This document shows, one piece after another, positions 1 through 8,770 of a stretch of DNA of 64,000 nucleotides (position 1 is the first letter of the stretch; each line of letters begins with the position of its first letter). This stretch comes from Burkholderia latens (GTDB lineage: Bacteria > Pseudomonadota > Gammaproteobacteria > Burkholderiales > Burkholderiaceae). The notes under the pieces are model-generated. The model searched no databases, was not told the origin of the DNA, and saw nothing but the letters and a program-made list of their open reading frames with translations. Where the stretch lies: the NCBI RefSeq assembly GCF_001718795.1, contig NZ_CP013437.1, positions 1 to 64,000 of the forward strand. The letters run 5' to 3'. Made by a program: the position numbers and the translations under genes.

Positions 1-1482
1 GTGCTGCTCGGCGCGGTCATCGCGACGCTGACGTCGCGGATCACGTCGCTCGGGCTGGCCGACGTGCGCGGCGCGCTCGGCATCGGCGTCGACGAAGGCG
101 CGTGGATCAACACCGCATTTACCGCATCGCAGATGTTCGTCGGGCCGCTCGCGATCGCCGCGGCGTTCGTGTTCGGCACACGCCGCGTGCTCGTCGCGGG
201 CGCCGTCGTGTTTCTCTGCGCCGAAAGCATGCTGCTGCTGTGCACGCAATTCGGCGCGTTCATCGTGTTGCAGGCGATCGCGGGGCTTGCATCCGGCGTG
301 TTCGTGCCGTTGACGGTCGGCTTCGTCGTTCGCACGCTGCCGCCGCGGCTCATTCCGTTCGGCATCGCCGCATATGCAATGAATCTCGAGATGTCGCTGA
401 ACCTGTCGGCCACGCTTGAAGGGTGGTACAGCGAACACTTGAGCTGGCGCTGGCTGTTCTGGCAGAACGCAGTGCTGACCGTCCCGTTCATCGCATGCCT
501 GATGCTGTCGCTCGCCGACGAGCCGATCAAGCGCCTCGCGTCCGGCATCGACGCACGCGGCATGCTGCTCGGCGCGGGCGGCTTCGCGTGCCTGTGCATC
601 GCATTCGACCAGGGCGAGCGGCTGTTCTGGTTGCAGTCGCCGCTGATCGTCGTGCTGCTCGCGGCCGGCATCCTGATGATTGCCGCGTTCCTGATTCACG
701 AGCTCGCGTCGCCGCGCGCGGGCCTCGATCTCGGCTATCTCGTGCGGCCGAACATCGCGCTCCTGATCGTGCTCGTCGGTCTTGTGCGCTTCACGGTGCT
801 CAACACGAGCTTCATCCCGTCGTTGTTTCTCGCCAGCACGTACGGCCTTCGGCCGCTGCAGATCGGCGACACGCTGCGCTGGATCGCAATACCGCAGCTG
901 CTGTTCGCGCCGTGCGTCGCGCTGCTGCTGCAGCGCTTCGATCCGCGCCGGTTGATCGTGGCCGGCTTCGTGATGGTGGCGATCGCGTTCGCGCTCGGAT
1001 CGCATCTGACCTCCGCATGGGCCGAACCCGACTTCATTCCGTCGCAACTGCTGCAGGCGCTCGGCCAGACGATGGCGCTGACGTCCGTGATCTTCTTCTT
1101 CGGCAAGCACGTCACGGCCGAACATGCGCTGACGTTCGGCGCCGTCGTGCAGACGACGCGCTTGCTGAGCGGGCAGCTCGGCACGACGGCGATCGCGGTG
1201 GTTCAGCGGATCAGGGAGGGTACCCATTCGAATCTCGTCGGTCTGCATGTGTCGCTGTCGGATCCCGAAACGCTCGAGCGGCTGCGTGCCGGCGCGGCGT
1301 CGCTGGTCGCGCATGGCGCCACGCTGGCGACCGGTGACCAGGCCGCTTACGCGCTCGTCGACCGTGCGGTGCGCGTGCAGGCGACCACGCTCGCGCTGGC
1401 CGACAACTTCCGCGTCGCGATGGCGTTCGCGATCGCCGGCGCACTGATCGGCGTCATGCTGCGGCCGGTGCGCCCGTCGTGA
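1..1482 (+). CDS. MFS transporter, DHA2 (EmrB/QacA-like) family, probably 5'-truncated by the window edge
   Basis: An inner-membrane drug/proton antiporter-type protein of 493 visible residues made of successive hydrophobic helices. The stretch near residues 20-35 (ALGIGVDEGAWINTAF) corresponds to the conserved region between TM1 and TM2 of DHA2 transporters, followed by the usual Trp-rich loop near residues 140-155 (LSWRWLFWQN). The open frame begins with GTG at the first base, and DHA2 proteins normally carry roughly 10-30 more residues before TM1, so the true start is probably upstream of the window. Members often work with a periplasmic adaptor and an outer-membrane channel encoded upstream, which cannot be seen here. 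The substrate cannot be inferred. The gene is convergent with the next one and ends before a GC-rich hairpin. Confidence 0.85.
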   Translation: MLLGAVIATLTSRITSLGLADVRGALGIGVDEGAWINTAFTASQMFVGPLAIAAAFVFGTRRVLVAGAVVFLCAESMLLLCTQFGAFIVLQAIAGLASGVFVPLTVGFVVRTLPPRLIPFGIAAYAMNLEMSLNLSATLEGWYSEHLSWRWLFWQNAVLTVPFIACLMLSLADEPIKRLASGIDARGMLLGAGGFACLCIAFDQGERLFWLQSPLIVVLLAAGILMIAAFLIHELASPRAGLDLGYLVRPNIALLIVLVGLVRFTVLNTSFIPSLFLASTYGLRPLQIGDTLRWIAIPQLLFAPCVALLLQRFDPRRLIVAGFVMVAIAFALGSHLTSAWAEPDFIPSQLLQALGQTMALTSVIFFFGKHVTAEHALTFGAVVQTTRLLSGQLGTTAIAVVQRIREGTHSNLVGLHVSLSDPETLERLRAGAASLVAHGATLATGDQAAYALVDRAVRVQATTLALADNFRVAMAFAIAGALIGVMLRPVRPS

Positions 1483-1531
1483 GCATACCCCGGCGCAGCT
1501 GAAATTTTCTGAAAAATCCTGAAGCGCACGC

Positions 1532-1563
1532 CTGCCGCGGCGGCATGTTCGCCGCGGCGGCAG
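1532..1563. terminator. Bidirectional hairpin between convergent genes
   Basis: Two 13-base arms at 1532-1544 and 1551-1563 are complementary except for one mismatch and enclose a 6-base loop. The hairpin lies between the ends of the convergent transporter and hydrolase genes. There is no clear T-tract on either side, so intrinsic termination is an inference from position and stem strength. Confidence 0.5.
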
Positions 1564-1572
1564 ACGGCGCGC

Positions 1573-2553
1573 TTACGCCTGCAGGAACGCGAGCAGCTCG
1601 GCGTTGATGCGATCGGCGTTCACCACGCACATCCCGTGCGAGCCGCCTTCGATCACCTTCAGCACCGCGTGCTTGACGATCTTCGACGACAGCCGTGCCG
1701 AATCGTCGATCGGCACGATCTGGTCGTCGTCGCCGTGCAGCACGAGCGTCGGCACGTCGATCTTCTTCAGATCGTCCGTGTAATCGACTTCGGAAAACTC
1801 CTTCACGCACAGATACTGCCCGTGGATGCCGCCCATCATCCCCTGCGACCAGAACGCGTCGATCGTACCCTGCGACGGCTTCGCGTTCGGCCGGTTGAAA
1901 CCGAAGAACGGCACCGCGAGATCCTTGTAGAACTGCGAACGGTTCTCGGCAACGTTCTTGCGGATGCCGTCGAACACGTCCATCGGCAGGCCGCCGGGAT
2001 TGGTCGGCGACTTCACCATCTGCGGCGGCACCGCGCCGATCAGCACGGCCTTCGACACGCGCTTCGTGCCGTGGCGGCCGATGTAGCGCGCGACTTCGCC
2101 GCCGCCGGTCGAGTGGCCGACGAGGGTCGCGTCGCGCACGTCGAGTGCGTCGAGCAGCGCGGCGAGATCGTCCGCGTACGTGTTCATGTCGTTGCCGTGC
2201 GACGGCTGGCTCGAACGGCCGTGGCCGCGGCGGTCGTGCGCGATCACGCGATAGCCGTGCTGCACGAGGAACAGCATCTGCGCGTCCCATGCATCCGCGC
2301 ACAGCGGCCAGCCGTGCGAGAACACGACCGGGCGGCCGCTACCCCAGTCCTTGAAGTAGATCTGCGTGCCGTCTTTCGTGGTGATCGTGTTCATCGTGTG
2401 GGCTCCTGGGTGGGCTGAAGAGGCGCTGCGCGAAGGCGTGCCGGCCGCGGCGGCCATCGCGGGCAGGGCGGCTGCCGCGACGGCCGTCGCACCCGCGAGC
2501 AACATGTCGCGGCGGCGGGCCGACGACACGGCGTCGGTGGGTTCGGAATGCAT
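1573..2553 (-). CDS. Tat-exported alpha/beta hydrolase (non-heme chloroperoxidase/arylesterase type)
   Basis: A 326-residue serine hydrolase. The nucleophile elbow GHSTGG puts the catalytic Ser at about residue 148. An oxyanion HGW motif sits near residue 80, and Asp ([11 protein letters not shown]) and His (EGGSHG) follow near the C-terminus. This is the order found in cofactor-free haloperoxidase/esterase proteins. The first 45 residues contain an Arg-Arg-Arg followed by an Ala-rich hydrophobic stretch, which looks like a Tat signal and predicts a periplasmic or exported enzyme. Many relatives begin at the Met near residue 54, without a leader. The start at 2553 was chosen because an AGGAG sequence lies six bases upstream; the longer frame to 2625 has no such site. 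The substrate is unknown. Confidence 0.85.
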   Translation of the reverse strand: MHSEPTDAVSSARRRDMLLAGATAVAAAALPAMAAAAGTPSRSASSAHPGAHTMNTITTKDGTQIYFKDWGSGRPVVFSHGWPLCADAWDAQMLFLVQHGYRVIAHDRRGHGRSSQPSHGNDMNTYADDLAALLDALDVRDATLVGHSTGGGEVARYIGRHGTKRVSKAVLIGAVPPQMVKSPTNPGGLPMDVFDGIRKNVAENRSQFYKDLAVPFFGFNRPNAKPSQGTIDAFWSQGMMGGIHGQYLCVKEFSEVDYTDDLKKIDVPTLVLHGDDDQIVPIDDSARLSSKIVKHAVLKVIEGGSHGMCVVNADRINAELLAFLQA

Positions 2554-2929
2554 CTGGACTCCTGAAATGGGCGGCGCAACACGGCCGCGCGGGATGATGG
2601 ATCGGTGGCGACCGGCTGCGGCCATCCCGCCGGCAGCCGGTCCGCTTGCGCCGTCGCGCGCGGTCGTGCGGCGCGGACGAGCGAATGCCGTCGGGAGCGT
2701 ATCGCGGCGCGGTACGCGTCGTACTGAAATCCGGCTGAATTTTCTTGAACGCGGTCGCGCCGTACGCGCGCGCTTGCCGCGCTGCAGAAAAATTCAGCAC
2801 GCGACGGGGACGCTTCAGCGAACGGCGGCTATCGTCAGCATCGGGTCACTCGCAAAACGGTTCGCGCGACGCGTACTGCGTACTGATCCGACGACCCGCA
2901 CCGCCCGTCACTTGCCTGGATATGCCGCC
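2554..2929. other. Intergenic region between divergent hydrolase and DUF3331 genes
   Basis: About 375 bases without a credible gene. It must hold the promoters for both divergent genes. Several short frames cross it, but none has both a ribosome-binding site and protein-like composition. I see no strong palindrome. Confidence 0.4.
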
Positions 2930-3361
2930 ATGGACGCCTTCAATCGTTGGGAGCACATGATCACGTCGCTCGGGCCGTCGCCCGCCGCGAGCCTCCGGAT
3001 GATGCCGATGCCGCGCGAGCGCGCGGCCGACGGCCCGCGCCGCGCGCATCCGGACGATGCGCCGACGCCATCGAGCGGCGACGCGCGCCGACGCAGCGCG
3101 ATCGTCGCCGTGGAGCGACAAACCGATTCGTCGATGCTGGTGTCGTGGAGCGATGCGACGCGTTGCCGCTACGACGAGCAGCGCTGGATCAACGCGAAGG
3201 CGCGCGGCCCGGGACGCTGCGCGCTCACCGGGCAGCGGATCCGCGCCGGCGACTCGATTTACAAGCCGCAGTGGCGCGGCGCGAAGCGTCCGGCCAACTG
3301 CCGCGAAATGATTCTGGCGGACGCGCTGCAGCGGTTCGCCGGCCGCCAGTCCGCCGTGTGA
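2930..3361 (+). CDS. DUF3331 domain-containing protein
   Basis: A 143-residue basic cytosolic protein of unknown function. The C-terminal half contains a CALTG...GDSIYKP region (about residues 100-115) and another Cys in ANCREM, which I recognise as the DUF3331 signature common in Burkholderia accessory regions. The two cysteines could bind a metal or act in redox chemistry, but this is a guess. The open frame extends upstream to 2366, but that extension is antisense to the hydrolase and has no family resemblance. The ATG at 2930 is used because it leaves a protein of normal family length, although no strong Shine-Dalgarno sequence precedes it. Confidence 0.7.
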   Translation: MDAFNRWEHMITSLGPSPAASLRMMPMPRERAADGPRRAHPDDAPTPSSGDARRRSAIVAVERQTDSSMLVSWSDATRCRYDEQRWINAKARGPGRCALTGQRIRAGDSIYKPQWRGAKRPANCREMILADALQRFAGRQSAV

Positions 3362-3773
3362 GGTATCGCGCGGCACGCCCGACGATGATGAAGCGCCCGC
3401 AACCGGGGCGGCGCGCGCGCGAAATCGATGCTGTCGAACGAGCCGGCGATTCATTCACCGATTCTTCCGAATCGGAAAATGGCGTCGAGCATTACACGTG
3501 GCACGGCGTTTCACCCTATTCGTCCGATATATCAAATGCGCATTCAGATGCGAATGCACCATTTATGTATGGCTCGTGAATGCGTGCCGTTTTTCAGTGC
3601 ATAAGCCAGGTGGCTGCCTGCGCCGCGCTGCACCGTTTTTCGTCATTTCAAAAAATTCGAGCGTTTCATTCTGATAATTTGAATCATTCGACCATGCAAA
3701 TACCGTAGCATTGAGCGAAACCGGCGCGTCGATTCGACGGTGCGCCGTTGAATGTCATCAACTAGAAATTCCC
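3362..3773. other. AT-richer intergenic region before the winged-helix regulator
   Basis: About 410 bases with no convincing gene. The last 170 bases are clearly richer in A+T than the surroundings and include a GATAAT hexamer at 3673-3678 that could be a -10 element for the downstream regulator. No matching -35 at normal spacing is obvious. Confidence 0.35.
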
Positions 3774-5591
3774 ATGATCCGGATTGGAACACTTCACGTT
3801 TTTCTCGACAGACGTGAAATTCGTTCGAACGGCAAGCTGCTGCGCATCGGCAGCCGCGCATTCGAAATTCTCGAGCTGTTGATTCGGGCGAACGGTGCGC
3901 TGGTATCGAAAGACGAAATCATGCAGCGCGTGTGGCCGCACACCGTGGTGGAAGAGAACAACCTGCAGGTGCATATCGCTTCGCTGCGCAAGGCGTTGGC
4001 CGGCGATCGCAATCTGATCGTGACGGTGCCGGGGCGTGGCTATCGGCTCGTGGCCGGCCAACACCAAGACGACGTGCCCGTGCGTCCCGCGATGTCGCGG
4101 CCTGCCGTTGCGCCGGGTGCGCTGTTCGGCCGCGAACAGACGGTCGACGACGTGCTCGCCGCGTTGCAGAGCGCGCGCGTCGTGACGCTGGTCGGAGCGG
4201 GCGGCATCGGCAAGACGCGCGTCGCGATCGAAGCGGCCGCTCGCGCGGACGCGCGCTTTCCGGAGGGCACGGTGTTCGTGTCGCTTGCGACGGTCGCGTG
4301 CCCGCGCTTCGTTCCGGACGCATTGGCCGGCGCGTTCGGGATCGCGCAGCCGACGGGCTCGCTGACGCTCGAAGCGGTGCTCGCGAGTGTCGCGCGGCGC
4401 CGGATGCTGCTCGTGCTCGACAATTGCGAACACCTGCTCGACGCCGCCGCGCAAATCGCGAGCGCGCTCACGGATGCGGACGACGGGCTGTGCGTGCTCG
4501 CGACGAGCCGCGAATCGCTGCGCATCCACGGCGAGCGCGTGTGTCCGGTGCCGCCGCTCGACGTGCCGGACGACGGCGCCGCAGATTGCGATGCGATGAG
4601 CGCGAGCGCCGTGCAACTGTTCGCCGCGCGCGCTCGCGCGGCCGATCCGCGCTTTCCGCTCGATGCGCGCAGCCTGTCGTTGATGGCGTCGGTGTGCCGC
4701 CGCCTCGACGGCCTGCCGCTCGCGATCGAACTGGCGGCGGCCCGTGCCGCCGTGCTCGGCATCGACGTGCTGGCCGCCCATCTCGACGATCACTTCAGGC
4801 TGCTGACCGGCGGCTTTCGCACCGCGCTTCCGCGCCATCAGACGCTGCAGGCGATGTACGACTGGAGCTACCGGTTGCTCGGCGATGCCGAGCGTTTGCT
4901 GTTGCGCTGGCTCGGCGTGTTCCGCGACGGTTTCTCGGTCGAGGCCGTACGCGAAGTCGTCGGCACGAACGGCCTGGCGGGCGCCGAGCTGCTCGACACG
5001 ATCGCGGGCCTCGTCGCGAAGTCGCTGGTGATTCTCGAGACCGCGCAAGGCGCACCGCGCTACCGGCTGCTGACCACCACGCGCGCGTACGCGCGGCAGC
5101 AACTCGACGCGCACGGCGAGAGCGCGGCTGCCGCACGTGCGCACGCAAACTATTTCCTCACGTTGTTCCGGCGCGCGCCCCGCGGTCGTCGCAAACCCGG
5201 CAGCGAGCCCGGTGGCGCAACGCGGCTCGACGCGGTCCGGTGCGAACTCGGCAACCTGCGCGCCGCCCTCGATTGGGCATTCTCGCCGCACGGCGACGCG
5301 GCGCTCGGCATTGCGCTCGCGGCCGTCGCGGTGCCGTGCCTGTTCGACCTGTCGCTCGTCGACGAATGCCGCGAACGCGCACGCGTGGCGCTCGATGCGA
5401 TGCGCGATGCGGAGGCCGACGCGCACGCACCGGCGGCGTCGACCGATGCGCGCGTGCGACTGCTCGCCGCGTATGCTGCTGCGCTCGCGCACACGACCGG
5501 GCCGACGCAGGCCGCGCACGACGCATGGTCGGAAGTGCACGCGCTCGGATTCGATGCGGCCGAAGCGGGGCTGCCCGCGGGCGACACCTGA
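3774..5591 (+). CDS. Winged-helix transcriptional regulator fused to an NB-ARC/AAA-type ATPase
   Basis: A 605-residue predicted regulator. Residues 1-95 form an OmpR/CadC-type winged helix without a receiver domain (recognition part NNLQVHIASLRKAL, then VPGRGYRLV). A P-loop NTPase follows, with Walker A GAGGIGKT near residues 140-147 and an LVLDNCEHLL Walker-B-like segment near 210, then an alpha-helical region resembling the LuxR/SARP-associated ATPase family. Such proteins are thought to be nucleotide-gated activators that sense an unknown ligand. An upstream TTG at 3711 is in frame, but the ATG at 3774 matches where homologues begin (MIRIG). The DoxX-like gene follows on the same strand after 218 bases and may be a target. 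Confidence 0.8.
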   Translation: MIRIGTLHVFLDRREIRSNGKLLRIGSRAFEILELLIRANGALVSKDEIMQRVWPHTVVEENNLQVHIASLRKALAGDRNLIVTVPGRGYRLVAGQHQDDVPVRPAMSRPAVAPGALFGREQTVDDVLAALQSARVVTLVGAGGIGKTRVAIEAAARADARFPEGTVFVSLATVACPRFVPDALAGAFGIAQPTGSLTLEAVLASVARRRMLLVLDNCEHLLDAAAQIASALTDADDGLCVLATSRESLRIHGERVCPVPPLDVPDDGAADCDAMSASAVQLFAARARAADPRFPLDARSLSLMASVCRRLDGLPLAIELAAARAAVLGIDVLAAHLDDHFRLLTGGFRTALPRHQTLQAMYDWSYRLLGDAERLLLRWLGVFRDGFSVEAVREVVGTNGLAGAELLDTIAGLVAKSLVILETAQGAPRYRLLTTTRAYARQQLDAHGESAAAARAHANYFLTLFRRAPRGRRKPGSEPGGATRLDAVRCELGNLRAALDWAFSPHGDAALGIALAAVAVPCLFDLSLVDECRERARVALDAMRDAEADAHAPAASTDARVRLLAAYAAALAHTTGPTQAAHDAWSEVHALGFDAAEAGLPAGDT

Positions 5592-5809
5592 CGGCGGACG
5601 GCCGCCATGCATTTCGGGCTTCAGAACGTTTCAGCGCGGATACAGGACACGCGCGCGCGGCGCGCGTAGATTTCCGGAACGGATGGTGCCGGCACGCGTG
5701 CTTGCGCGCTGGTGCACCAGCCGACATCGCGCGCCCTGCTGAATGCCGGCGCGGCACGACGCCCGGCGCGCGCGTCACCGCGCATCCCGCTCAACCGACG
5801 AACTGCCGC

Positions 5810-6223
5810 ATGAATCCTGCCCGTTCCGACCTTTCCAGCCACGCGACCGACCTCGGCCTGCTGTTCCTGCGTGTTGCCGCCAGCGTGCTGCTGATCGTGG
5901 TTCACGGCCTGCCGAAGATCCTCCATTACACGTCCGAAGCCGCCGCGATCGAGGATCCGTTTCATCTCGGCCGCACGCTGTCGATCCTCTTCGCGATCTT
6001 CGCGGAAGTCGTGTGCCCGGTCTTCATGATCATCGGCCTGTACCCGAGGCTCGCCGCACTCCCGGTGATGATCGTCACGCTCGTTGCGCTGGTGTTCGTC
6101 CATCCCGACTGGTCGTTGCGCGACGCACAGTTCGCGTGGATGCTGCTGATCCTGTTCGGCACCGTCGCGATCGCCGGCGCGGGCCGCTATGCGCTGCCGA
6201 GCATCGTTCGCCGGCGCGGATAG
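5810..6223 (+). CDS. DoxX-like integral membrane protein
   Basis: A 137-residue protein with about four hydrophobic helices. The pattern GLLFLRVAASVLLIVVHGLP near the N-terminus and AEVVCPVFMIIGLYPRLAALP in the middle is typical of the DoxX/DoxD family, inner-membrane proteins linked to quinone-related redox or thiosulfate metabolism in some bacteria. The exact role is unknown. It lies downstream of the winged-helix/ATPase regulator on the same strand. The frame is open far upstream (from 3932), but that extension is only a shadow of the regulator gene. Confidence 0.75.
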   Translation: MNPARSDLSSHATDLGLLFLRVAASVLLIVVHGLPKILHYTSEAAAIEDPFHLGRTLSILFAIFAEVVCPVFMIIGLYPRLAALPVMIVTLVALVFVHPDWSLRDAQFAWMLLILFGTVAIAGAGRYALPSIVRRRG

Positions 6224-6631
6224 TGCGTCGGCGGCGCGCACGATTCCGTCCCCGTAGCGACGGCCCGGCCGTCACGCCGCCTTCGCTTTCGTGCCGATAT
6301 GTCGACACTTCCAGACCCGGCACGCTGCGGTGCGCCGATCGTGCTGGCCGATTTCGTCACATGCGCGTGCCGGGGCGCGGCTGCTCGATGGCGCGGTCGG
6401 TATGGCACGGCGGGGCAGGGTGTGCACCCGTGCCGGCTCGCTGTTGCGTGTCGGCGTCGTATCGCTACGGCAAGGCACGCACGAGCCCAAGTCCCAAGCG
6501 GCTTGAACGATCTGCAAGGTGCATGCCGACCGGGCTCCGTAGTCGCCCATACGGCGCGCGCGGGCCGGCACGCTTCGGAGATTCGCGGGTGAGGGTTTTG
6601 CGGCGCGCACGCGGGTGTGCGCGCGGAGCGT
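6224..6631. other. Intergenic region between convergent doxX-like and lysR genes
   Basis: About 400 bases of GC-rich sequence. Short frames on both strands have Arg/Ala-rich, non-protein-like translations and no ribosome-binding sites. No gene or clear terminator is supported. Confidence 0.35.
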
Positions 6632-7540
6632 TCAGGCGGGCTTCGTGAAGCAATCGACGAGATCGGGGCGGTCGAGCTGCTCGACCCACCAGTGGAGTGC
6701 GCGGCCGGCCTCGTCGCTGCGCCATGCGAGATAGCAGTGCGTGGTATCGCGCATGCCGGTCACGCGGCGAGCGACGAGCTTGCCGTCGGCGATCGCGCGT
6801 GCGGCAATGCATTCCGGCAGCGTGCCGACCGCTAGCCCTTCGCATTGCGCGTCCAGCTTGGCCGCAAGCGTCGGCACCGCGAGATACGGCTGGCCCGCAT
6901 CGATCGCGACCGACTGCGGCTGCAGCTCGCGCGACGTGTCGCTGATCACCGCGCCGCGATACTGGACGACCGACGTCCTCGAAAGCGGCTCGGGTAGCGC
7001 TGCGAGCGGATGGCTCGGCGCGACCGCGAAGATGTGCTTCAGCGAGCCGATCGGTCGCGCGATGATGTTCGGCAGTTCCGGCGGCTCGCCTGCGGCACCG
7101 ACGACGAGATCCGCACGGCGCGAGATCAGCGCATCCCACGTGCCGCCGAGCACTTCGGTCGACAGCCGCAGCCGCGTGCCCATCTCGAGTGCATAGAAGC
7201 GGTGTACGAACGGCCACAACGCATCGAACGGCAGAATCTCGTCGATACAGATGCGTACCTCGGTTTCCCAGCCTTCCTGCGCGCGCTGCGCCTTCACCTC
7301 GAGTTGTTCGGCCGCGCGCAGCAAGCGCCGGCCCTCCTCGACGACGATGCGGCCGGCATGCGTGAGCTTCGCGCGCCGTCCGCTGCGATCGAACAGCATC
7401 ACGCCGAGATCGCTTTCCAGTTTTTGAACGAGATAGGTGAGTGCGGACGGCACGCGGTGCAGCAGTTCCGCGGCTTCGGCGAACGTTCCGGTCCGGTCGA
7501 TCGCATCCAGCGCTTCGAGCGCTTCGAATGACAGCTTCAT
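6632..7540 (-). CDS. LysR family transcriptional regulator
   Basis: A 302-residue DNA-binding regulator. An N-terminal winged helix-turn-helix (about residues 3-62, with the FAEAAELLHRVPSALTYLVQKLE pattern split over the two helices) precedes a type 2 periplasmic-binding-like effector domain. The helix-turn-helix lacks the common QPA(L/V)S core and has VPSAL instead, as in a subgroup that regulates oxidoreductase or DoxX-type genes. It is transcribed divergently from the AraC gene with 121 bases between, which should contain both promoters and any LysR operator. Its target is unknown. Confidence 0.9.
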   Translation of the reverse strand: MKLSFEALEALDAIDRTGTFAEAAELLHRVPSALTYLVQKLESDLGVMLFDRSGRRAKLTHAGRIVVEEGRRLLRAAEQLEVKAQRAQEGWETEVRICIDEILPFDALWPFVHRFYALEMGTRLRLSTEVLGGTWDALISRRADLVVGAAGEPPELPNIIARPIGSLKHIFAVAPSHPLAALPEPLSRTSVVQYRGAVISDTSRELQPQSVAIDAGQPYLAVPTLAAKLDAQCEGLAVGTLPECIAARAIADGKLVARRVTGMRDTTHCYLAWRSDEAGRALHWWVEQLDRPDLVDCFTKPA

Positions 7541-7661
7541 CGCGAGTTCAGATAGAGGGCGGCTCGCGCATCATATCAGTGCGCGCGAAGCACGGGGGCG
7601 CGTCATCGCGATTTGCTAGACTCGCGAGCGTCGTCACTTGCCGCGCCGCCTCAACGTCACC

Positions 7662-8567
7662 ATGACCGCCCGTCAGTCAGACACGCCATCCTCGGATTTC
7701 ATCCCGGCCGACGTCAGGCAGACCGTCGTCGCGCAGGCATTGCCAAAGGGGCAAATCGGCATCGTCCGCCTGAAGACGCTGCGCAGGAACATGGGGCTGA
7801 CCGCGCCGTACGAGCTCGAGAACTCCGACCTCATCGTGTTGCAGCTGCGACCGTTCGGCGAGCAGGACCTGTGGCTTGACGGCCGTCGCGCACCGTTCGT
7901 GCCGTACAGCGCGGGCACCGTCACGATCCACGATCTAGACCGGAACTGGGTGGCCGATCTGAAGGGGACGTTCGATTGCCTCCATTTCCATCTGCCGCGG
8001 CACACGCTCGAGGAAACGGCCGATGAGCTTGGCGGCGGGCGACGGCCTCAGTTGTATCTGCCGCCTCATCTGAGTACCCACGACTCGGTCATCCACGCGC
8101 TCGGACAGTCGTTGCTGCCTGCACTCGCCCGCCCGGACCGGGCGTCGCAGATGTTCATCGACCATGTCGGGCTCGCGTTCCAGGCGCACGTCGCGCAGCG
8201 GTACGGCGGCATCGGCGAGCGGCGGCGACCGGAGCCGGGCAAGCTCACGCCGTCGCAGGCGCGTCGCGCGAAGGAACTGCTGCTCGAACATCTCGACGGG
8301 AACATCGGGCTGGCCGACGTCGCGAGTGCGTGCGGGCTCTCTCGCGGCTATTTCGTGAAGGCGTTTCATCAGACTACCGGGCTGCCGCCGCATCGCTGGC
8401 TTATCGTGCAGCGCGTCGAACGCGCGAAGGAATGGATGCGCAATCCCGAGCTGCCGTTGAGCATGATCGCGCTCGCGTGCGGCTTCGCCGATCAGAGTCA
8501 TTTCTCGCGCACGTTCACGCGCGTGACCGGTGTCAATCCGCGCCGCTGGCGCGCGGACAACACCTGA
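7662..8567 (+). CDS. AraC family transcriptional regulator
   Basis: A 301-residue regulator with a cupin-like N-terminal sensing domain and a C-terminal double helix-turn-helix (about residues 195-298; IGLADVASACGLSRGYFVKAF and the second-helix signature FADQSHFSRTFTRVTGVNPRRWR split across it). Start chosen at the ATG at 7662; a TTG eight codons upstream is in frame but lacks support. It lies 203 bases upstream of the TonB-dependent receptor in the same orientation. AraC proteins next to such receptors often activate them in response to the ferric-siderophore, but this N-terminal domain gives no specific evidence of that. Confidence 0.88.
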   Translation: MTARQSDTPSSDFIPADVRQTVVAQALPKGQIGIVRLKTLRRNMGLTAPYELENSDLIVLQLRPFGEQDLWLDGRRAPFVPYSAGTVTIHDLDRNWVADLKGTFDCLHFHLPRHTLEETADELGGGRRPQLYLPPHLSTHDSVIHALGQSLLPALARPDRASQMFIDHVGLAFQAHVAQRYGGIGERRRPEPGKLTPSQARRAKELLLEHLDGNIGLADVASACGLSRGYFVKAFHQTTGLPPHRWLIVQRVERAKEWMRNPELPLSMIALACGFADQSHFSRTFTRVTGVNPRRWRADNT

Positions 8568-8770
8568 CCGCGTGGGCGGATCCCGGCGCACGCTTGCCGT
8601 TGTAATGACCGCGCGGCGTTTCGCCGATATCATTCACGCGCGCGCAAACGAGGCAATCGATCCACGCGCACGGCATTCGCACGCGACAGATCCGCAAGAC
8701 CGCCGAACCCGGCAATGAAGCAAGACCGGGCGCGCGGCCCGAACGCAGCACGACTGAGAATATCGAAACG

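Noticed and set aside
3762..5612. A 616-codon minus-strand frame opposite the winged-helix regulator
   Set aside because: Composition (Arg, His, Gln, Ala) is that of an antisense shadow. The plus-strand gene has clear domains and Walker motifs.
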